Positions 22,330-33,547 of a DNA stretch of 64,000 bases are shown one piece after another. Both the position numbers and the translations under genes were made by a program. The number at the start of each line of letters is the position of its first letter. Position 1 is the stretch's first letter. The notes beneath the pieces are model-generated. The model saw only the letters and a list, made by a program, of their open reading frames with translations, ran no database searches and was not told the DNA's origin. Origin of the DNA: Atherinomorus stipes (Eukaryota; Chordata; Actinopteri; Atheriniformes; Atherinidae); contig JALJCO010007928.1 in assembly GCA_023101725.1 (NCBI GenBank), forward strand, positions 186,001 through 250,000, given 5' to 3'.

Positions 22330-23125
22330 AGAGGAGCATCCTCAAAATTATTCATACCCTCAAATTACTCTTTGCAGATTTATCTTAAAATGTCTCTATA
22401 GAACTCATCACTGTATGCTATATGAGAGACTTAACTGGTTACAGCCTGACAGAAGACGACAGTGGCACTGGTTGCAATTTATTTTCAAATGTGTTCACTC
22501 TGATGTACCACCATATTTAAAATGTTTTTTTGTTCCATTCATACCAACCTACTTCTTGCGACACTCAGAAAATCTCACCTTTATTGTCCCTTCAGTTCGC
22601 AAGGAGGTAGGTCGGCGGTCTTTCTCATTTAAAGCTCCAAATGATTGGAACCATTTGCCTGCATCTCTAAGGTCAATTACATTTTATCGTCACTTCAGAT
22701 CTTCACTTTTTACTCACCTTAAAAAGTCTGCCTTTGTTTGTGATTTTACTTTATAAAGAGGGAGAGAGGGAAGAAGAAAAGGGAAGTAAAGGTTTTGTTA
22801 ATTTTTTTTTTCTCTGCTTCTTCTCTTCTTCTTGCTCCTTATGTTCTTTAAACCTGAATGGTATAAACTGTGATGTACCTATACTTCGGTTATTTGAACT
22901 GTAATGCAATGTGAATATGAGGGCTGGAGGTGAGGGTTGTGATTGTCTGGTGTTAAACTTTTTTTTTGTTGTTGTTAGTTTGTATTCTATTATATTTTGT
23001 TTTATGTGTGATATATTGTGTCTGGTCTTGTTTTGTCAATGTTTTGTTTTGTGGTCCCCCTTGAAAACGAGATGTTGCATCTCAAGGGGTTTTCCGTTAA
23101 TAAATTGAAATTGAAATTAAAGGTC
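22330..23125 (+). mobile_element. LINE 3' end with C-terminal RT remnant
   Basis: The open stretch 22325-22756 reads ERLNWLQPDRRRQWHWLQFI, then VHSDVPPYLKCFF and VRKEVGRRSFSFKAPNDWNH. This is the conserved order found C-terminal to the reverse transcriptase of CR1/L2/Rex1-type elements. About 340 bases of 3' untranslated sequence follow, ending in a hairpin (CCCCTTGAAAACGAGATG paired with CATCTCAAGGGG) and then an ATTGAA tandem tail. The hairpin and tail architecture matches the LINE end at 3640-3706. Everything upstream is lost by 5' truncation. Confidence 0.85.
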
Positions 23126-23345
23126 AGTGAAATAAGATGAAATTGACTGAAGTAATAATAAGAAAAAAAAATAATTCTATGAAAATGATTACATTGATTT
23201 TGCATTGTGGTTGGAAAGAAATATTGAAAAAACACACAAAGTTAGCAAGTAAACAAGCATGATGGGCCTCCAGAGCAGATGGACTTTACACCCGAGGATG
23301 CAAAGCCCATCAAACTTTTGGTCAGAGGTTAAGACCCCCAAATTT
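23105..23345. mobile_element. Tc1-like relic fragment
   Basis: It shares TGATTACATTGATTTTGCAT, GAAATATTGAAAAAAC and CAAGCATGATGGGCCTCC with the relics at 16555-16800 and 30870-31390. No transposase frame remains. It starts in the tail of the preceding LINE. Confidence 0.55.
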
Positions 23346-23550
23346 TCTCTGCAGTTTCTTATTTTTTCATGTTTGTCACACTTTCATGTTTCAGATCATC
23401 AAACAAATTTAAATATTAGACAAAGATAATTCAAGTTAACACAAAATACAGTTTTTAAATGAAGATTTTTTTTACTAGAAAAGGGGGGGGGGATCCTAAC
23501 TTACATGACCCTGTGTGAAAAAGTGATTGGTTCACTTTTTCACACAACTG
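23346..23550. mobile_element. Solo Tc1-like inverted repeat
   Basis: It matches the inverted repeat of the element at 432-2004 almost end to end (TCATCAAACAAATTTAAA, TTTTTAAATGAAGATTTTT, a G-run, GTGTGAAAAAGTGATTG). It closes with GTTCACTTTTTCACACAACTGTA, the outer end in opposite orientation. The transposase gene and most of the second repeat are absent, so this is a deletion derivative. Confidence 0.8.
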
Positions 23551-24012
23551 TATCTTTATAAGTTGAAGAAACATCAATGTTTGAAGAATTTGTTGTTCAT
23601 TGATAAAAATATTCACAGCAACAATGGTGTCGGTAAGCAACTGTGTTGGAAACTTTCGCGTTTGCCTTGTAAATCCTCAGCCATCTTTTACTTTCTGTTC
23701 TTCCTTTGTTTCAGCGACAGGCGGTGAGTCTTTATTTGTGCATGCGCTGTCTTGTTCTAGCTTTGGAGTGTTACTCTTTAATCATCATAGCGCCAGCCAC
23801 AGCCTTGTAGGATGTAGGATTGTAGGATGTACTCCAGCGGTTTCATGGGGATGGTGAAACCTTTCCCTGAATTTCTGCTATCGGTTTCACACCTGAACCG
23901 GCTTCAGCTCCGTGTGTACTAGGCCAAAGATGGAGGGTCAGAGTCATGTTAACTGTTCAGGGCCTTTTAAAGTTCAGACGTAGAACTGTTCCTCTAATTT
24001 TACTGAAATATC
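23551..24012. other. Possible repeat, unassigned
   Basis: GC-richer sequence with a local triplication of GTAGGAT near 23807-23830. It resembles dispersed fish repeats but no borders are visible. Confidence 0.3.
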
Positions 24013-24666
24013 TTAAAGGCAGGGTAGGGATCTTGGAAAACAGTTCGAACAAGCTACATTTGAAAAAATATACACCCCCTGAAACCACGCCTCCACGGCA
24101 CAGGAACGCGTCGCGTGCACTCTCATCGGTGAAGATAACCCAGAACATCCGAGTGGCTAGCTTGTTAGCTTCCAAGTAAACAGCAGAGGAACCACGATTC
24201 CTAAAAGTGATAATTATCTCACCTCCAACTTCTTCTGCGGCCCAAAACATCCGCACTGCAGACACCAACACCTCCATGACTTAATCCACATCTGTTTTTT
24301 TCTTTTTAAGAGCAAACAGCAGCATAGATAGGAGCAGCGAGCAGCGATGTTCTCTCGGTTCATCTGCACTGAGATGGTCACGGCGAGTCGTGAGCGCGCG
24401 CACACACGCGAGGACGGTTGGTGTGCGACAGAGAGCAGTCGAGTTTGATGGACATAAAAATCATTCAATCAATCAGAACGGGCCGCTCAAAACTCCATCC
24501 AATGAAATTCAATTGGTTGGAAGGGCTTTTTCCAGTGCTGTACGTTCCACAGGTGATCATTTTTTTTATTTTTGTGTCAGAACATTTAATTAATTGGCTG
24601 CAATCAGGGACTTTAAGCAATATGGTAAAAAATGCTCCTGGAAAACATCGTCCACCCTGCCTTTAA
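24013..24666. mobile_element. TTAA MITE, family D
   Basis: TTAA lies at 24013-24016 and 24663-24666. The inverted ends are TTAAAGGCAGGGTAGG and TTAAAGGCAGGGTGG. It is 654 bases long and CpG-rich in the middle (GAGCGCGCGCACACACGCGA near 24391). The several overlapping ORFs on both strands are consequences of its higher GC and are not genes. Confidence 0.9.
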
Positions 24667-27518
24667 AAACTGTCCATATTTTATTTTAAGAACACAAAGT
24701 GGTTTGGCTGTAGAGTGATGATCCTGGACACGCCCAAATCACATTCAAAATCATTTCTCATGAGCAGTGAGGGCAGCGTATTTAGTTCTCATTGTTGATT
24801 CAATAAAAAATCAGTACAGCAAACCACTATTTAACACGGGTGTAAAATATTCTAGATAAATAAAAAGTTTTCAGCAAATGAGAACTAAAGCTGCATCAAT
24901 TGGGTCTTTTTATTTCCCCTTTTTGCCAACGTCACGTTTTAACTTGGACTTTAGCACTTGGACAGGGTCACCTGGCAGCGCAAGCTCTGAAGCCGTTGGC
25001 ATTGTGCTAAAGTGCACAACTCCTGCGTAACAGAGACCATGTCGGAGCTGCAGACGCTTTCATTTGTTCAGCAGCTCCCGATCCATGTACTCATAAATTA
25101 GCCACTTCTGAAGCACAGATACTTCTTGTATCATTTTTTTATATTTATCATACTTATGTGGCCTCATCTGGCGTCATATTTCCTTTTGCGCTGTCATCTC
25201 TCGCAATTCGCCATGCTGCAAACCTTGAAATACACAAAACCTAATTTATATAGGGCCGTTTCCAACACGTTTTCACCCGTTGTCATTTGCGCCTTCATTC
25301 TTGGAAAATCACTCGCAAACTGTAGTTCAGCCCCTCACACAAAATTCCAGGTTGCGTGGGCAAATTACTACAAGCAAATTTGGATCTTGATAAATTCGGC
25401 ACTTAGCCTGATATCAATAGAATTCCATGAGGGAAGGATTTAAAGTTCCCAAAGTAGTCAACTGAGATCAATATGACATTGTTTTATATTGATGCAGAAG
25501 CAAAGACATTCAAAAAATTCTTGTTCTGCACTGTTTTACTGTTGCAGTTCAAACATGTTTCAGAATATTCCTCCATTTGTCCTTCAACTTGCCTCAGGAG
25601 GGCTGAGGGAAACAATCTGACACCATACACAGCTCTACAGTGGTTTGACAACTGTCTTAGCCTCTTACTGTGCAAAGCAGCTGGATTCTGCTGAGATTTG
25701 TAAGATAATGATGAGATGATTCTGTGAAACAAACCATCTGGCATGTTGGGTTGGATTGTCCCACCCATGGCTCCGTTTTATTTTGCTTTCCTTCTGCAAT
25801 GCTCAGTGGATTTTGGTTTTTTGTTGCTGATCCAACTCTGAGAAGGAATTCAAAAGTTTGACGGAGGAAACATGTTGAAAACAATTAAGAATAATTTCAA
25901 TATGACAGAGTTTATAGGTTTTCTCTCGGCAGAGAATAAATTGGCTTATGGACTGATACTACCTTCATTATTGACCAAAGTACAGTATGTAGATTTGAAA
26001 TAAATATCCCTGACTCAGTAACATCATTTACACCATTTAAGTTTTTATCTTTCAAAAATTTTATTTCTTTAAAACAAGAGCAAATGCTGTCGTTATTTGT
26101 GTTTTCAAGTCACTTCCCATTATTTTACAGTGACATTTCAGGACTATGTGAAGACGACTGTAAACAGAATGCAGTGCAGTTATTGCTTCCAGGTCCAGCC
26201 CTTTTACAACTGGGAGTGATGGCATTCTACCACTCTGTAGGTGGCAAACTCCAACATTTTCTGGCATTACTTTGAGAAAAATTTGCAATTTTGGACTGTG
26301 CAGCCAGTGTGAGCCAGCATGAGACACAGTCAGAGAGAGATTTGGTGGTCTCCATGCAGATGAATGTCCCTGTCAGTTTCAGAGTCTCTGTGTGATGCTT
26401 TGGTTTGTAAACATGTTTTTAAAACTTTTCCCCGAGCGGTGATCACTCCTACAACCTCCAGTGCAGCACACATGAAATGAATGCTGATTAAAGCCATTTC
26501 TCACAGAAGACAAAAGCCTGTTGTTAGCGGCTGCTGGCATGCTTTCTGTCCGGTGGGAAAGGGGCTGCACTGACAGCTGTTTTAAGCGGCCATCTGCAAC
26601 ATTTGTCATTCTGAAATAAAGTCAGCACCAGCTAAAATGAGAGGCTGCTTCCACACTGTAATTTTCACTAGAATATGCAGTGAAATGCTTATGGTGAATA
26701 GTTGAGGTATGAAGAAAAACATGACAGGGCATCTACCAACCTCCCTTTCTGTTACTGACAACTTAATATCTTCTCTCTTTTCTGCTCTCCTCTATTTCCT
26801 TCTTCAAGTTTTTTTAGCTCAGAAAAAAAAAGTCTTTTTAAAGAATTGAGATGCATTTTGCCCGAGTGAAATGTTTAAAGAGATATTTTATCTAAAATAC
26901 TGCAACAGCTTGTTGTCAAGTTCTCCATAAGTCACTTAATAACTCATTATTTGGAAACATCTGAAACCTGCAGGACAGTGGCCCAAGAGGACACGAGTTG
27001 GTGATCCCTGTAGGGATACAAATATTGTTTAGTGTACTTTGTTAGGTGTGGCTGCATTGTGGAAGCTCTGCTCTCTTCACCTGGTTGTCATCTAAATTTG
27101 CTCACCAGTAAAGTCACAGGTACAGATGTGCAAAAGTGCAAAATTAAGTAAAAAATGGTAAAAACCTGGAACAAAATAGCAACAAGCTAGTACAATGCCA
27201 TGTCAGAGACTAGGTCATTATAGATATTCTTTGGGCAGCGTGTGTATACTTTGTGCAACTTAGAAGGCTACACAATGACATGATGGATTTACGGGGAAAA
27301 AGCAAGTTGGTGTGTTTGGCTGTGGGTGCTGCAGCTAGTCATCAAAGAAGAGGATGGTTTAATTCAATGCATTCATTTAAAAAAAAATAAAAAATAGAAA
27401 AACAGAGAAGGGGGAGATTATACAAGAAAAAAGAAAAGAAAAAAAGGGAGCAGTACATGTAGTAATGACATAATGTGGGTAAATACAATTTTGTGTTAGA
27501 GGGAAGGGCTATTTGCAC
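24667..27518. other. Mostly unique non-coding sequence
   Basis: No complete element was recognised. A short scrap of the CAGGGGTG foldback family lies near 26952-27010. ORFs in 25126-25884 and 26061-26327 lack recognisable features. A-rich tracts occur near 27378-27450. Confidence 0.35.
26952..27010. repeat. Scrap of the 43.4 kb foldback hAT family
   Basis: GAAACATCTGAAACCTGCAG, GACAGTGGCCCAAGAGGACA and GATCCCTG follow the order seen in the right arm of the complete element at 43434-43657. Confidence 0.6.
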
Positions 27519-27687
27519 TAGGAATGCACAATATAATCTGCCCCCTATCGGTATCGGCCTACATCGGCCTTAACACTGAGTATTGGACATCAGCCACCCA
27601 ACCGATATTTAACCGATATTTAACTGATCAGCCCGCTGTTTCTTAAGTCTTAAAAAAAAACAAAAATCTTCTTCTTACCGTACTGTC

Positions 27688-27780
27688 TTTTTCCGCTTAT
27701 CCGGGATTGGGTCGCGGGGGCAGCTGTCTAAGCAGGGAAGCCCAGACTTCCTTCAACCCGGCCGCATCCGGGGGGATGAT
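27688..27780 (-). mobile_element. Rex3-like LINE tail, minus strand
   Basis: TTCCGCTTATCCGGGATTGG, GTCGCGGGGGCAGCTGTCTA and AGCAGGGAAGCCCAGACTTC are the reverse complement of the 3' terminal region of fish Rex3-type elements (compare 20650-20745 on the plus strand). Confidence 0.8.
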
Positions 27781-27835
27781 CTTCCTCTTCTTCTTCAGAA
27801 ACTTATCTTTTACAGACTTTCAAACTTCTAAAGAC

Positions 27836-28126
27836 TAGGGGTGGGAAAAAATATCAATACACTGAAATATCGCGATATTTTCATATGCTGATATCATATT
27901 GACATTTAAAAACGCAGTATCAATCTATTTTACCAACAAAATCTCGCAATATTTCATCTATCTGTTGCGAAATCTTGTACTATCGTGAGATTTTGTAACA
28001 GAACAATGAAATCTTGCAAGATTTTGTAAGTAAAATAGATCGATACCGTGTTTTTAGACATCGATTTGATATTGGCATGTGAAAATATCACGATATTTCA
28101 AAGCATCGTAACTTGTTTCCACCCAT
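27836..28126. mobile_element. Inner hAT-type MITE (TAGGGGTGGG family)
   Basis: The ends TAGGGGTGGGAAAAAATATC and GATATTTCAAAGCATCG...CCACCCAT are inverted repeats of one another. The middle carries AAAATCTCGCAATATTTC and ATCGTGAGATTTTGTAAC, related to the palindrome in the 15736 element. No clean duplication is visible. Confidence 0.75.
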
Positions 28127-28289
28127 TTTTCAAAGTGTCGGAAACGGATAACAAAACTGTTATTTGCAATGCTTATTTTTTTCAGCTTTAATATTGGTAT
28201 CAATATCGGTTGTCAGCCACATGAGTTTGAAAATATCTGCATACCAGAGATTGGCCAAAATTCCAATATCGTGCATCCCTAATTTGCAC

Positions 28290-29405
28290 ATTTATAAAAT
28301 GGTGCCATATAATTAGTGAGGATAATAATTGTGTTAATATTACAGAGAGGGAGAAAAGTCTATTAGGGAATACATTTAAGTTAAAATGAAAGTGTCACAA
28401 ATTTAACTTTGTGACTCTGTGTCAAAAAGTTGAATAAATAAATAAATGAAAAGGGCCAATAGATAGATAGATAGTTGTTTGTTTTTTTTGTTTTTTTGTT
28501 GTTTTTTATATTTTGGTAGCACATTATCACTGTTTAACTTCCCAGGCAAATCACTGAAAAAAATTTATTTACAAGAATCTGGAAAAGAACAAAAAGATAT
28601 TTAAAGTTAAAACAGAAGCACAGATCAGAAAAAACTGCTTTCATACAGTTCTAAGTATAATAAGTGGTACAAAAATATATTATACACCAAAACAATGAAC
28701 ATACATAAACAACTGTGGTAGTATCAATGAGAGTACCTGTAATACTGTCCTTAATACAGACCCAGAAATGAGGATGTCAGGTTTTAGGGTTCTTTCAGAG
28801 ATCATTCTAGTCCTGCAGCAGCTGAAAAAGATGACCCACCACACACAGTACTCAGGAGCACTCAGCAAAATATAAAATTTGATTTGACAATGACTATTTG
28901 ATGAAATGCTGCAGTGGTATGTTCATCTGTGAAGAATTTTTTATGGGCACAAAAATCTTGTCTGTGTATGTAAATCAGCAGAAGTTGAGTTTATGTGACC
29001 ATTTCATTTTGTCAGGAGACAGTTTGAGCTGCAGACTCAACAACACGAAACATCCAATATGCATGAACATCTGTCTGATGACTGTTACAACAATTATATG
29101 AATAGAAAAATTGATACATTTTGTTTTGCTTGCAATGTTTGAATAGTCATTCATTTTATACAATGTGTACTTCTGTCTTATAGTGTCTATGTTGTAACTA
29201 TTACTGATTTGGTCCTCTGCCAGTTTGGCTGGGATACTTGGAAAAAGATATTCAATCCCCAGAATCTGTTCTCCTAATTAAATGCAGATTTAATGAACAA
29301 AAACTACAACAGTTTGTTGCCCTACAGTTTACAAAATAATAAATGCAAAGAAGCATTACATATTTCCTGATACACAGAATCTTCATTGTTAAATGTCTAA
29401 ATAAA
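28290..29405. other. No feature recognised
   Basis: AT-rich sequence with a short GATA repeat near 28458-28474 and T-runs near 28487-28505. Two 62-67 codon ORFs have no features. Confidence 0.4.
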
Positions 29406-29413
29406 GTTTAAAA

Positions 29414-29999
29414 TAAGGATGTCCAATATTGTTGGCCTACCGATATCATCAACCAATATCGGCGTTAAAATGTGAAATCGGAAAAAATTGGTATTGGCTT
29501 TTTCAGACCGATATTTTTACTAACACAATAGCGTGAGATCTTATTGTTCTGTTACAAAATCTTGTTCCATTAGCAGTGGTCCAGCATGTGGAAAAGTCAC
29601 TGGCTACGTCCAAATTCAGGGGCTGGGTCATTTGAAGGGCGCATCCTACATAGGCCAGGTCCTCCTTAGACCGCATAAGGTGGAAGTGATAGTATTTTCA
29701 ATTTGGACGGTCTAGCCCACCCAGCATATCTCTTGTATGTCTGGTTTTAAGTTTTTGGGAAAGTTACCAAGTTGTCAGAAACATTAGAATTAGCCACATG
29801 TTGGCTAATACCTGCTAGTATCTGATATCTAGCAGCCAGATGTCCAAAATGAACTCCTCTGGCTGAGTTAAGGCTATTTTAGGATCTTTGCTCTCGGAGC
29901 AGAATACTTGTATTTCTCAAAATACGACAGATACAGCCTCACAGTTGTTTGCATATATCAGTATCAGTTGATATCGGATTTTGAAAATGAAGAGCCCTA
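29414..29999. mobile_element. hAT-type MITE, copy of the 35.4 kb family
   Basis: It starts TAAGGATGTCCAATATTG and ends AAGAGCCCTA. The flanks GTTTAAAA (29406-29413) and GATTAAAA (30000-30007) are an 8-base duplication with one change. It is collinear in inverse orientation with 35393-35969: CTAGCAGCCAGATGTCCAAA, ATGAACTCCTCTGGCTGAGT and CCATTAGCAGTGGTCCAGC are shared. Confidence 0.85.
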
Positions 30000-30007
30000 G
30001 ATTAAAA

Positions 30008-30869
30008 GATGGCATTTTCTTTTGTTGTTGATGGAAGTATACAGTTTAGAAAGAGACGAGGTCTAAAGACAGACAAAGAAAAAGCAGACTTAAGGTGTGA
30101 TTGTGAGAGATTGCAAAGCTGCCTGACACTGTCTGTAAAAGGGAAATAACAGCATCTCTGGCACACAAATCCACTTGTTTGGTGCTGCAACTGCAGTGTG
30201 CAGAACATCCTGTAAATGTGTGAAAAACTGTCTCTTCTGGGGTTTTTTTCTGTGTTCTTTCTATCATCCACCACAGCGTTGTGTTCACAGCCATACACAC
30301 AAACGCACACAGAAGCCACAAGCACATCCTTTCAACCCTTCTCATGCCTTGCATTCTGGAGATTGTCTGGATTTTGCTTATTTCGTGGATTAGTAACAGA
30401 TGGGGCTTTTAAAATAGTATCCGAGTGAACGTTTTTAGGGGGAAACGTCGGCGTAACCTTGCTGTTTCTGCACTGTCTGCCAGACTTAGGCTCATCTTCT
30501 CTGTAATAATAGCAGACACAAAGGAATACCCTTCCTTCTGCCCTGTCTCCTGACGATGCTGAACTTCTTTTCTTTGTCCATCGTGGATTCGTTTGGCTAT
30601 GCTATTCAGGAAGCACATTTTGGGGGGGAAATATCTGATTTAGAAGCGGTGGAAATTCTGAAAAAGGCAGAAAATGTCATGGCAGGAGTAAGCTATTAGT
30701 GAGCTCCTGTTCTTTTTAGATAGGTTATAAAGGGGTAAAAAGAAGAGAATATTAATGATAAATAGATTTGAGAAATGCACAATGCGCACTGGCAAAAGAA
30801 GAGGAAGAAAATTATCTAAGTAATCCAGGTCATGGCTATCATGAGCTTAAATAAAGGTAACTGGAACAC
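30008..30869. other. No feature recognised
   Basis: ORFs on both strands (30002-30428) overlap one another and lack domains. A clear exon is not seen. Confidence 0.35.
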
Positions 30870-31390
30870 TACAGTTGTGTTTGAAAGTTTATATACCGAT
30901 ACCATGTCATTAAAAACAGGGAAAAAAATCAGCTTCCAGTAAAACGAACTGAAATTGACAAATAATAAATAAATAATTTCATGAAAATGAAGACATTGAT
31001 TTTGAATTGTGTTTGAACAGAAATATTAACAAAACAAACAATAAATAAAACAAGCAAATGCAAATGGGGCTCAGTCAGTCATTTTCTGTACCGCTTATCC
31101 AGTTCAGGGTCGCGGGGGTTGCTGGAGCCTATCCCAGTTATTATCAGGTGAGAGGCGGGGCACACTCCGGACAGGTCGCCAGTCTGGCAAATGGGGCTCA
31201 TGAACCACATTTTGTTGAGCAACCCTCTGAGGCAATCAGTGCAATCAAGTTGTTTTCTGAAACATCCAATCAGCCTTCTGCTCCTGCTGAAAGATATTTT
31301 GGCCCACTGTTCATAAGCAAAAGGTTCTCATTTTTTGGTTTGTTTAAACTATTTTTAAAAACCACAATTCAAAATCAATTCAATTAAAAA
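30870..31390. mobile_element. Tc1-like relic with inserted LINE scrap
   Basis: The left end reads TACAGTTGTGTTTGAAAGTT, a typical Tc1-like terminus next to TA. The body is collinear with 16555-16800 and 23105-23345 (GAAGACATTGATTTTGAATT, AACCCTCTGAGGCAATCAGT). It is split by a 113-base retrotransposon fragment flanked by a 14-base duplication. The right end is not identified, and sequence resembling the family resumes after the pentanucleotide repeat. Confidence 0.65.
31074..31186 (-). mobile_element. Short LINE insertion with 14-bp duplication
   Basis: On the minus strand it ends GGATAAGCGGTACAGAAAAT and then GACTGAC, the classic fish LINE/retroposon 3' end. It also holds GACCTGTCCGGAGTGTGCCC. 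The direct repeat GCAAATGGGGCTCA lies at 31060-31073 and 31187-31200, proving insertion by target-primed reverse transcription into the Tc1 relic. Confidence 0.88.
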
Positions 31391-31460
31391 ATTATATCAT
31401 ATTATATTATATTATATTATATTATATTATATTATATTATATTATATTATATTATATATT
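31391..31460. repeat. (ATATT)n pentanucleotide microsatellite
   Basis: About 11-12 ATATT units with slight end decay. Confidence 0.95.
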
Positions 31461-31820
31461 TTTTGTTTATTATTCATTTTCTAGTTATTTGAATTACTAT
31501 TGTAAATTCAGCCTTTTCTTAATGGGAGGAACTTTCAAGCACAACAACTGTTTTTGTTTTGTTTTTTGTTTTGTTTTTCTGTTTTTCCATGTTCTCTTTG
31601 TTTTTCATTTTAAATACTTTTATCTTTTCTTTTGTGCTTTTATTATTTCTTTTACTTATTATGCTCCTTTTTTAATGCACCCCGTTGTAATTCTTATGTT
31701 TTATCTAAAGCACTTTGTATTGTTGTGTACATGTCAGGTGCTGTACGAGTAAACTTGCCTTGTATTTCTCATTTCTTGAAGACATTTCACCTCATCCAAA
31801 AGGCTTCATCAGTTCTACCA
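31461..31820. other. T-rich unassigned sequence
   Basis: It contains GTTTT repeats (31555-31585) and CTTTTATTATTTCTTTTAC-like tracts. The ORFs here are low-complexity. Confidence 0.4.
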
Positions 31821-32270
31821 TTAAAGACACACAACAGAAAATTTTAGCAGTTTTCTCAGTGACGCGCCCCCTATTGACGGCTAAACTCGCATCCATCTTG
31901 CATCATACCTCTACTGTGAACTCCCTCCAGCCAATACAAGAAGAGTCTTATCTTGACTCTTGTTTTGTCCCTTCCTCTCTTTATCTCTCATTCTCCGGTA
32001 ATGTTGCCGAATCTGACATGATTCTAAACACCCGCTGTGTTCATAACTGGTTCATAGCCGTTTGCTAGTATATGACACGGTGCGCAACCAATAGTTGTCT
32101 GCAACATCACAGTCGCGTCCCGGATAAAAAACTTGCATAGTGCAGTTTCTGAGCCTCGGGACGCCTCTGGGCAGTGACGGCTCAAAAATGCGCGTAATGG
32201 ATGTTGCTGTGTCATCAAAACAAGTCACAAACGCATATTTTTAAGGTCTAAAAGTAACGTGTGACGTTAA
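31821..32270. mobile_element. TTAA MITE, family A (complete copy)
   Basis: TTAA borders lie at 31821-31824 and 32267-32270. The left end TTAAAGACACACAAC is inverted at the right with small changes (GTAACGTGTGACGTTAA). It is collinear with 6360-6787 in the same orientation, retaining GCCTCGGGACGCCTCTGGGC where the other copy is shorter. Confidence 0.9.
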
Positions 32271-32759
32271 GAAAGACAACAGTTCTTCATGTGGTAACCA
32301 TTTTAACCGGTATAATTTTCCAGTTCTGGGGACAAATCTAACAGCTGTTTTGCATGTTGCACCATCTTGTGTCACTGCCATTACTGAGGTGGCACAATTT
32401 CTAATTACGTCATATCTGCTGACATGGACATGAATATCTGGATAAACAAGGTTAGACGGGGGATCCACAGTTATTGAGAAGGATATCTTATCCAGACATT
32501 TCAAGGTTATTCTGTTGTTCATATCAGTTAGACATCAGTGCTTTAAAGTATGATTAATCTGACAGAAACCTTTTTAATAACTGACAATCTATAATGAGCA
32601 CAAATCTTGTCATAGTGGTTGATTAAATATTGGTAAAGAAATAGTTTAAAACTTTTGCAAAGGCTGTTAATCTTTCTGTCTTGTCTGATATTTGACTGTT
32701 TTATAAGTATGGCGCAGGACACCGTGTATGTGATCTGTTCATGCTACTGACTATTTTTT
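32271..32759. other. No feature recognised
   Basis: Non-coding spacer. The minus-strand 93-codon ORF at 32241-32522 partly overlaps the preceding MITE and has no domain. Confidence 0.4.
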
Positions 32760-33547
32760 TTAAAGGAGTGATGACATAGCAGTTAAAAACTAGTTTATGT
32801 TGTTGGCATTACTGCATATGTAAATACTCCAAAGAAAAAAACGGCATTTTTTACAGCGGAGTATTGTTTTGAAACACCAGACCTCACTTCCTCAGTAATA
32901 CAGTTGGGTCCGGTGATGATATGGAGCTTTACCCAGAGACCACGTTGACTTCATTTTGATTGGCTACACCTTATTTGGCTATGACCTTATTTGGAGAATC
33001 TAGGTCAAGCTGCGGTCGGACTTTGCTAAAGGCTAACTGCTAGCAACATGGGCACTTCAGACAGTGTGAGCTACGCTTTTCAGACGAGACAGCATTTAGA
33101 AAATAAATAAACTTACAGGTAATGACAAGGTTGTGGCCCCCTCCCTCAGTGTTGCTGCAGAAGTTTGCTTTTAAATCCATTTGTTTGAAAATCCAGACCT
33201 GACTGCACAGAAGTTACTACTAGCTCCATACACGAAGCTGAATCAGACAGGGGGGGGGGGGGGAGCGGACGGTGCATAGGCCGTTAGGAGAGAGAGAGGG
33301 GGGGCGCAGTTTACTTGATAGTGTGCTCTTATTGGAGCAATTAAATTACGTAGAATGATAGAACCACGTAGAATGATAGCCTGCTGTCTGATTCAACTGT
33401 TTCTGAGCAGAGAGACAAAGCTGACAGACCATAAACAGGAACTTTGATTCTCACTCTGGACATTCACATGACCTCATCAGTGCACAACAGATCATATTAT
33501 ACCCCCAAAACCCCAGAAAGTGAAATTTGATGTCATGGCACCTTTAA
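32760..33547. mobile_element. TTAA MITE, family E, copy 1
   Basis: TTAA lies at 32760-32763 and 33544-33547. The ends read TTAAAGGAGTGATGACATAG and, inward from the right, TTAAAGGTGCCATGACATCA. It is collinear in inverse orientation with 49427-50184. A G-run of about 14 at 33250-33264 and a second GGGGGG near 33300 replace a C-rich tract of the other copy. Confidence 0.92.

Larger units (their letters stand above)
27519..28281. mobile_element. hAT-type MITE with two nested insertions
   Basis: It begins TAGGAATGCACAATATAATC and ends ATATCGTGCATCCCTA, flanked by the perfect 8-base duplication ATTTGCAC at 27511-27518 and 28282-28289. Inside it lie a minus-strand Rex3-like tail (27688-27780) and a second TAGGGGTGGG element (27836-28126). 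Subterminal sequence (CGGTATCGGCC / CAATATCGGTTG) groups it with the elements at 16387 and 35393. Confidence 0.92.

Noticed and set aside
24013..24666. CpG-rich promoter or overlapping genes at 24.0-24.7 kb
   Set aside because: The segment is bounded exactly by TTAA and inverted repeats, so it is a MITE; the ORFs overlap on both strands without features.
31391..31460. Tandem repeat as a regulatory array
   Set aside because: It is a plain ATATT microsatellite with no variation that would suggest binding sites.
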